Both the position numbers and the translations under genes were made by a program. Shown here piece after piece: positions 5,367 through 8,091 of a stretch of 8,091 bases of DNA; the stretch's first letter is position 1, and every line of letters begins with the position of its first letter. The DNA is from JAENVT01 sp031412355 (GTDB lineage: Bacteria; Actinomycetota; Acidimicrobiia; Acidimicrobiales; Ilumatobacteraceae): NCBI GenBank assembly GCA_031412355.1, contig JANOCR010000296.1, positions 1 to 8,091 on the forward strand, written 5' to 3'. Below the pieces are notes generated by a model. The model searched no databases and was not told where the DNA came from. It saw only the letters and a program-made list of their open reading frames with translations.

Positions 5367-6269
5367 ATGGCTCGGATCTCCGATCTACTCTCCGAGCGGA
5401 AGACGTTCTCCTTCGAGTTCTTTCCGCCGAAGAACGAGGCCGGTTGGCTCAGCCTCGGTCACGCGATCGCCCAACTCGAGGACCTGCAGCCCGACTTCGT
5501 CAGTGTGACCTACGGCGCCGGTGGCAGCACGCGCACCAAGACGCGCGACCTCGTCTCGTGGGTGCGACGCCAGACCGAGACCACCCCGATGGCGCACCTC
5601 ACGTGCCAGGGGCATACGCGCCAAGACGTTCGCGACATCCTGATCGACTACCGCGCCGAAGGCGTCGAGAACATCCTCGCCTTGGGTGGAGATCCGCCGG
5701 CCGACGCGGATGTGCCGACCGTCAGCGAGTATCACCACGCCAGCGAACTTGTCGACGACGTCGTCGAGTTCGGCGGATTCTCCGTCGGCGTCGCCGCGCA
5801 CCCCGAGCTGCACCCGAGATCGCCGGATCGGGCAGACGACCGTAAGCACCTGGCCGGCAAGTTGGCACGCGCCGACTTCGCCATCACACAGTTCTTCTTC
5901 GAGGTCGATCACTACGTTGCGCTGGTCGATGAATTGGCCGCACTCGGCGTGGCCAAGCCGGTAATTCCTGGGATCATGCCGGTGACCAACGTCGTTCAGG
6001 TGTCGAGGATGGCGCAGATGTCGGGGACCGAGATCCCGGCATGGTTGATCGATCGCGTCGGCAAGGCCGGTGACGATGGCGTCGAAGCCAATCGCGTCGG
6101 AGCCGAGATCGCCACCGAGTTGTGCAGTGCACTGTTGGCTGCCGGAGCACCGGGTCTGCACTTCTATACGTTGAACCGCAGCGCAACGACACGCACGATC
6201 TGGACCAACTTGGCCCTCGGAAGCAACGGCCAGGGCAAGCTGAACTCGGCAGGTGAGCACGTTCTGTAG
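5367..6269 (+). CDS. metF: 5,10-methylenetetrahydrofolate reductase, MetF family (300 aa)
   Basis: MetF reduces 5,10-methylene-THF to 5-methyl-THF with a flavin and NAD(P)H, supplying the methyl group for methionine synthesis. The TIM-barrel signatures appear in order: FSFEFFPPKN (14-23; E17 corresponds to the catalytic Glu28 of E. coli MetF), FVSVTYGAGGST (44-55), HLTC (77-80), ILALGGDPP (103-111; D109 corresponds to Asp120), VGVAAHPELHP (140-150), ITQFFFE (173-179), IPGIMPVTN (200-208) and GLHFYTLNRS (263-272). Length is typical of bacterial single-domain MTHFR; there is no C-terminal regulatory domain. The ATG at 5367 follows the purH stop by 19 nt with no clear Shine-Dalgarno site or SAM riboswitch, so it is probably read with purH. 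The pairing makes sense because both enzymes draw on the one-carbon folate pool. A long open frame on the opposite strand across this gene is a codon-bias shadow. Confidence 0.95.
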   Translation: MARISDLLSERKTFSFEFFPPKNEAGWLSLGHAIAQLEDLQPDFVSVTYGAGGSTRTKTRDLVSWVRRQTETTPMAHLTCQGHTRQDVRDILIDYRAEGVENILALGGDPPADADVPTVSEYHHASELVDDVVEFGGFSVGVAAHPELHPRSPDRADDRKHLAGKLARADFAITQFFFEVDHYVALVDELAALGVAKPVIPGIMPVTNVVQVSRMAQMSGTEIPAWLIDRVGKAGDDGVEANRVGAEIATELCSALLAAGAPGLHFYTLNRSATTRTIWTNLALGSNGQGKLNSAGEHVL

Positions 6270-6287
6270 TGTTCGATCAGCGATACT

Positions 6288-6292
6288 GGTGA
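6288..6292 (+). promoter_or_regulatory. Ribosome binding site for the acyltransferase gene
   Basis: GGTGA, matching the 3' part of the AGGAGGTGA consensus, ends 4 nt before the ATG at 6297. This supports the chosen start. It lies in the 27-nt gap after metF, which is short enough for co-transcription; a TACTGG at 6284-6289 is a poor -10 candidate. Confidence 0.5.
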
Positions 6293-6296
6293 CCCG

Positions 6297-8091
6297 ATGA
6301 GCACACGGACGGCCTCGCGCGTTACCACCTCGGTCGGCGCGCCCAAGCGTCAGCTCAGCAGGGTGCCGTACCTGCCAGGGCTCGATGGCATGCGTGCCAT
6401 CGCCGTCGTGGCCGTGATGCTGTACCACGCCAACCACACCTGGCTCAGCGGTGGGTTCCTGGGCGTCGAGGTGTTCTTCGTCATCAGCGGCTACTTGATC
6501 ACGCTGTTGCTGATCGGTGAGCACGAGCGAACCGGCCGCGTCAGTCTCGGGCAGTTCTGGCTGCGTCGGTTCCGCCGCCTGTTGCCGGCGGTGCTGACGA
6601 TGATGGGCGCGCTGGCCGTGTACATGGCCCTGTTCAATCGGGCACCGCAGGGCCGAACGCGCGGCGACTTCCTGGGCGGAATCTTCTACAGCAGCAACTG
6701 GTACCAGATCTTCGTCGGGCAGGGCTACACCGCCAGCGAGGCGTTCGTGCCGTTGCGTCACCTGTGGTCGCTGGCCGTCGAGGAACAGTTCTACCTGATC
6801 TGGCCGTTGGCGATGGTGGGCATCTTGCGGCTCGGTCGCAACCGACTGCCCAGGGTTGCAATGTGGCTGTTCGGCGGAAGCGCTTGGCTGGCCGTGATCG
6901 TCGGCATTCTGTACGCCGGCGGCGATGTGGCCACGACGTGCGCGCCCGAGGCGATGAACGGCTACTGGACGCTGTTCGGCCGCTGCGTCAGCGTCAACGA
7001 AACGTTGTACCTCGGATCGTTCAGCCGCGCCGGCGGATTGATGATGGGTGCGGCGTTCGCAATGGTGTGGCGGCCGATGGCACTGATGCGCGGCGCAGCA
7101 CGCAACAAGCCCCACCAACTCGACGTGTTGGCCCTCGTGGGTCTCGCCGGGCTGGCGTTCATGGTGTGGAACATCACCCTGTCTGGCGACGGTCGCGAGA
7201 CCGGCATCCGCTTCAATCCATGGTTGTTCCGCGGCGGGTTCTTCTTTACCGGCTTTTTCACGCTGATGGTGATTGCGGCGGTCACTCACCAGCGGGCGTG
7301 GATGGGCCGGTTGCTGGGCAACCCGGTCTTCAACTACGTCGGCACGCGCAGCTACGGGTTGTACTTGTACCACTGGCCGATCTACCAGATCATCCGCCAA
7401 CAGGCGGGCGTGCCGATGACGGTGTCGCAGTGGGTGTGGGCGATGGTGCTCACCGTGCCGATCACCGAAGCAAGCTTCCGCTACATCGAGACTCCCATCA
7501 GGCAGGGCCGTCTCGGCGAGTGGTTGCGCGGTGATCGCCGGCCGCGTACCGCCGCTGCGTACAAGCGACGTCAGCGACTCGCCGGCTTCGGCATCGTCAG
7601 CTCTGCGTTGGTTGGTTTCGCGGGGGTCAGCATCGCCATGGCCGACAACCGATGCGTCGGCCAGATCGAATGCGACAGCGAGGCCGGCCGAGCGGTCGAT
7701 GCCACGCTCCCCAGCCTCGAGCCCTCGACGACCAACGCGCAACCGGTCGTCGTCGATCCGTTGGAGACGGTCGCACCGGGTCAGACCGTGCCCCCCTCGA
7801 CCGCGCCGCCGACAACCGTGTTGCAGGACCTGCCGTACTTCGCCGTCGGGGAGTCGGTCATGCTCGGTGCCAAGCCGACGATGGAGGCTCGTGGCATCCG
7901 CACCGTGGCCGAGGTGTCGAAGGGACCCGATTGGGAGCTCGAGCAGTTGCAAATCGCCAAGTCGAGGTATCGCATCACCCAAGGTGTGGTGATCCAATTG
8001 GGTACCAACGGCACGGTCACACGCGAGCAGTACGAGGCGGTGCTCGACCAGGTGAAGGACCAGCAGCTGGTCGTGATGATGACGGTGAAAG
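6297..8091 (+). CDS. OatA-like membrane acyltransferase (acyltransferase-3 plus SGNH domain), 3' end outside window (at least 598 aa)
   Basis: The frame is open from ATG 6297 to the window edge. The N-terminal half is an acyltransferase-3 membrane domain: PYLPGLDGMRAIAVVAVMLY (24-43) with R33 and the conserved H45, GGFLGVEVFFVISGYLIT (52-69), RRFRRLLPA (90-98), LRHLWSLAVEEQFYLIWP (153-170; E162-E163), SRAGGLMMGAAFA (243-255), SYGLYLYHWPIY (352-363) and the end mark RYIETPIRQG (395-404). About ten helices are followed by a further helix at about 429-448, a Pro/Thr-rich linker (470-508) and the beginning of an SGNH hydrolase-like domain: block I reads AVGESVMLGA (516-525, putative nucleophile S520) and block III IQLGTNG (566-572). 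Proteins of this architecture move an acyl group, usually acetyl, across the membrane and onto an extracytoplasmic glycan such as peptidoglycan MurNAc; the substrate here is not known. Block I has Glu where Asp is usual. Paired cysteines (C216/C230; C453/C459) could form disulfides outside the cell. The catalytic Asp/His of the last SGNH block lies beyond the edge. Confidence 0.9.
   Translation, partial: MSTRTASRVTTSVGAPKRQLSRVPYLPGLDGMRAIAVVAVMLYHANHTWLSGGFLGVEVFFVISGYLITLLLIGEHERTGRVSLGQFWLRRFRRLLPAVLTMMGALAVYMALFNRAPQGRTRGDFLGGIFYSSNWYQIFVGQGYTASEAFVPLRHLWSLAVEEQFYLIWPLAMVGILRLGRNRLPRVAMWLFGGSAWLAVIVGILYAGGDVATTCAPEAMNGYWTLFGRCVSVNETLYLGSFSRAGGLMMGAAFAMVWRPMALMRGAARNKPHQLDVLALVGLAGLAFMVWNITLSGDGRETGIRFNPWLFRGGFFFTGFFTLMVIAAVTHQRAWMGRLLGNPVFNYVGTRSYGLYLYHWPIYQIIRQQAGVPMTVSQWVWAMVLTVPITEASFRYIETPIRQGRLGEWLRGDRRPRTAAAYKRRQRLAGFGIVSSALVGFAGVSIAMADNRCVGQIECDSEAGRAVDATLPSLEPSTTNAQPVVVDPLETVAPGQTVPPSTAPPTTVLQDLPYFAVGESVMLGAKPTMEARGIRTVAEVSKGPDWELEQLQIAKSRYRITQGVVIQLGTNGTVTREQYEAVLDQVKDQQLVVMMTVK

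Noticed and set aside
4153..5508. A 451-codon plus-strand frame overlapping purH.
   Set aside because: It is an Arg-rich shadow in another frame of purH, crosses into metF and has no protein-like pattern.
5385..7997. An 870-codon open frame on the minus strand across metF and the acyltransferase gene.
   Set aside because: It lies opposite two genes with clear family motifs, its translation is His/Arg/Gln-rich low-quality sequence without any recognisable domain, and such antisense frames arise from GC-rich codon bias.

Overview
This window looks like chromosomal housekeeping DNA from a high-GC actinobacterium. The best guess is the Acidimicrobiia (Ilumatobacter-like). That guess rests on the GC-rich coding style, GTG starts, protein signatures and a short-leader or leaderless promoter layout, not on any comparison I could run. 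I see no mobile element, CRISPR array, tRNA or rRNA.

Layout. (1) Bases 49-534, minus strand: a small single-pass membrane protein of unknown function. (2) A 66-bp divergent intergenic region, then a tight plus-strand cluster at 601-3061: a stand-alone cobalamin-binding domain protein of the methylmalonyl-CoA mutase type, then sucC and sucD, the two subunits of succinyl-CoA synthetase. The three genes are separated by 0 and 1 nt, so they are almost certainly one transcript. The grouping fits a propionate or methylmalonyl-CoA route that feeds succinyl-CoA to the enzyme converting it to succinate. (3) Bases 3062-3194 hold a compound inverted repeat and a strong 12-bp terminator hairpin between convergent genes. 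(4) Bases 3195-3761, minus strand: a four-helix membrane protein with a polyproline tail. (5) A 98-bp divergent region with a likely leaderless promoter for purH (3860-5347), followed after 19 nt by metF (5367-6269). Both enzymes use tetrahydrofolate one-carbon units: PurH consumes 10-formyl-THF for purine synthesis, and MetF makes 5-methyl-THF for methionine. (6) From 6297 to the right edge an OatA-like gene is open: ten or so membrane helices of the acyltransferase-3 family, a Pro/Thr linker and the start of an extracytoplasmic SGNH domain. Its 3' end lies outside the window.

Most of the window is ordinary metabolism. The points most worth a second look are a missing, usually conserved lysine in the PurH cyclohydrolase motif (Val63), a GES instead of GDS nucleophile motif in the OatA-like SGNH domain, the cobalamin-domain/sucCD coupling, and the degenerate Rieske-like look of the first membrane protein. 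I found no convincing undescribed multi-gene system.
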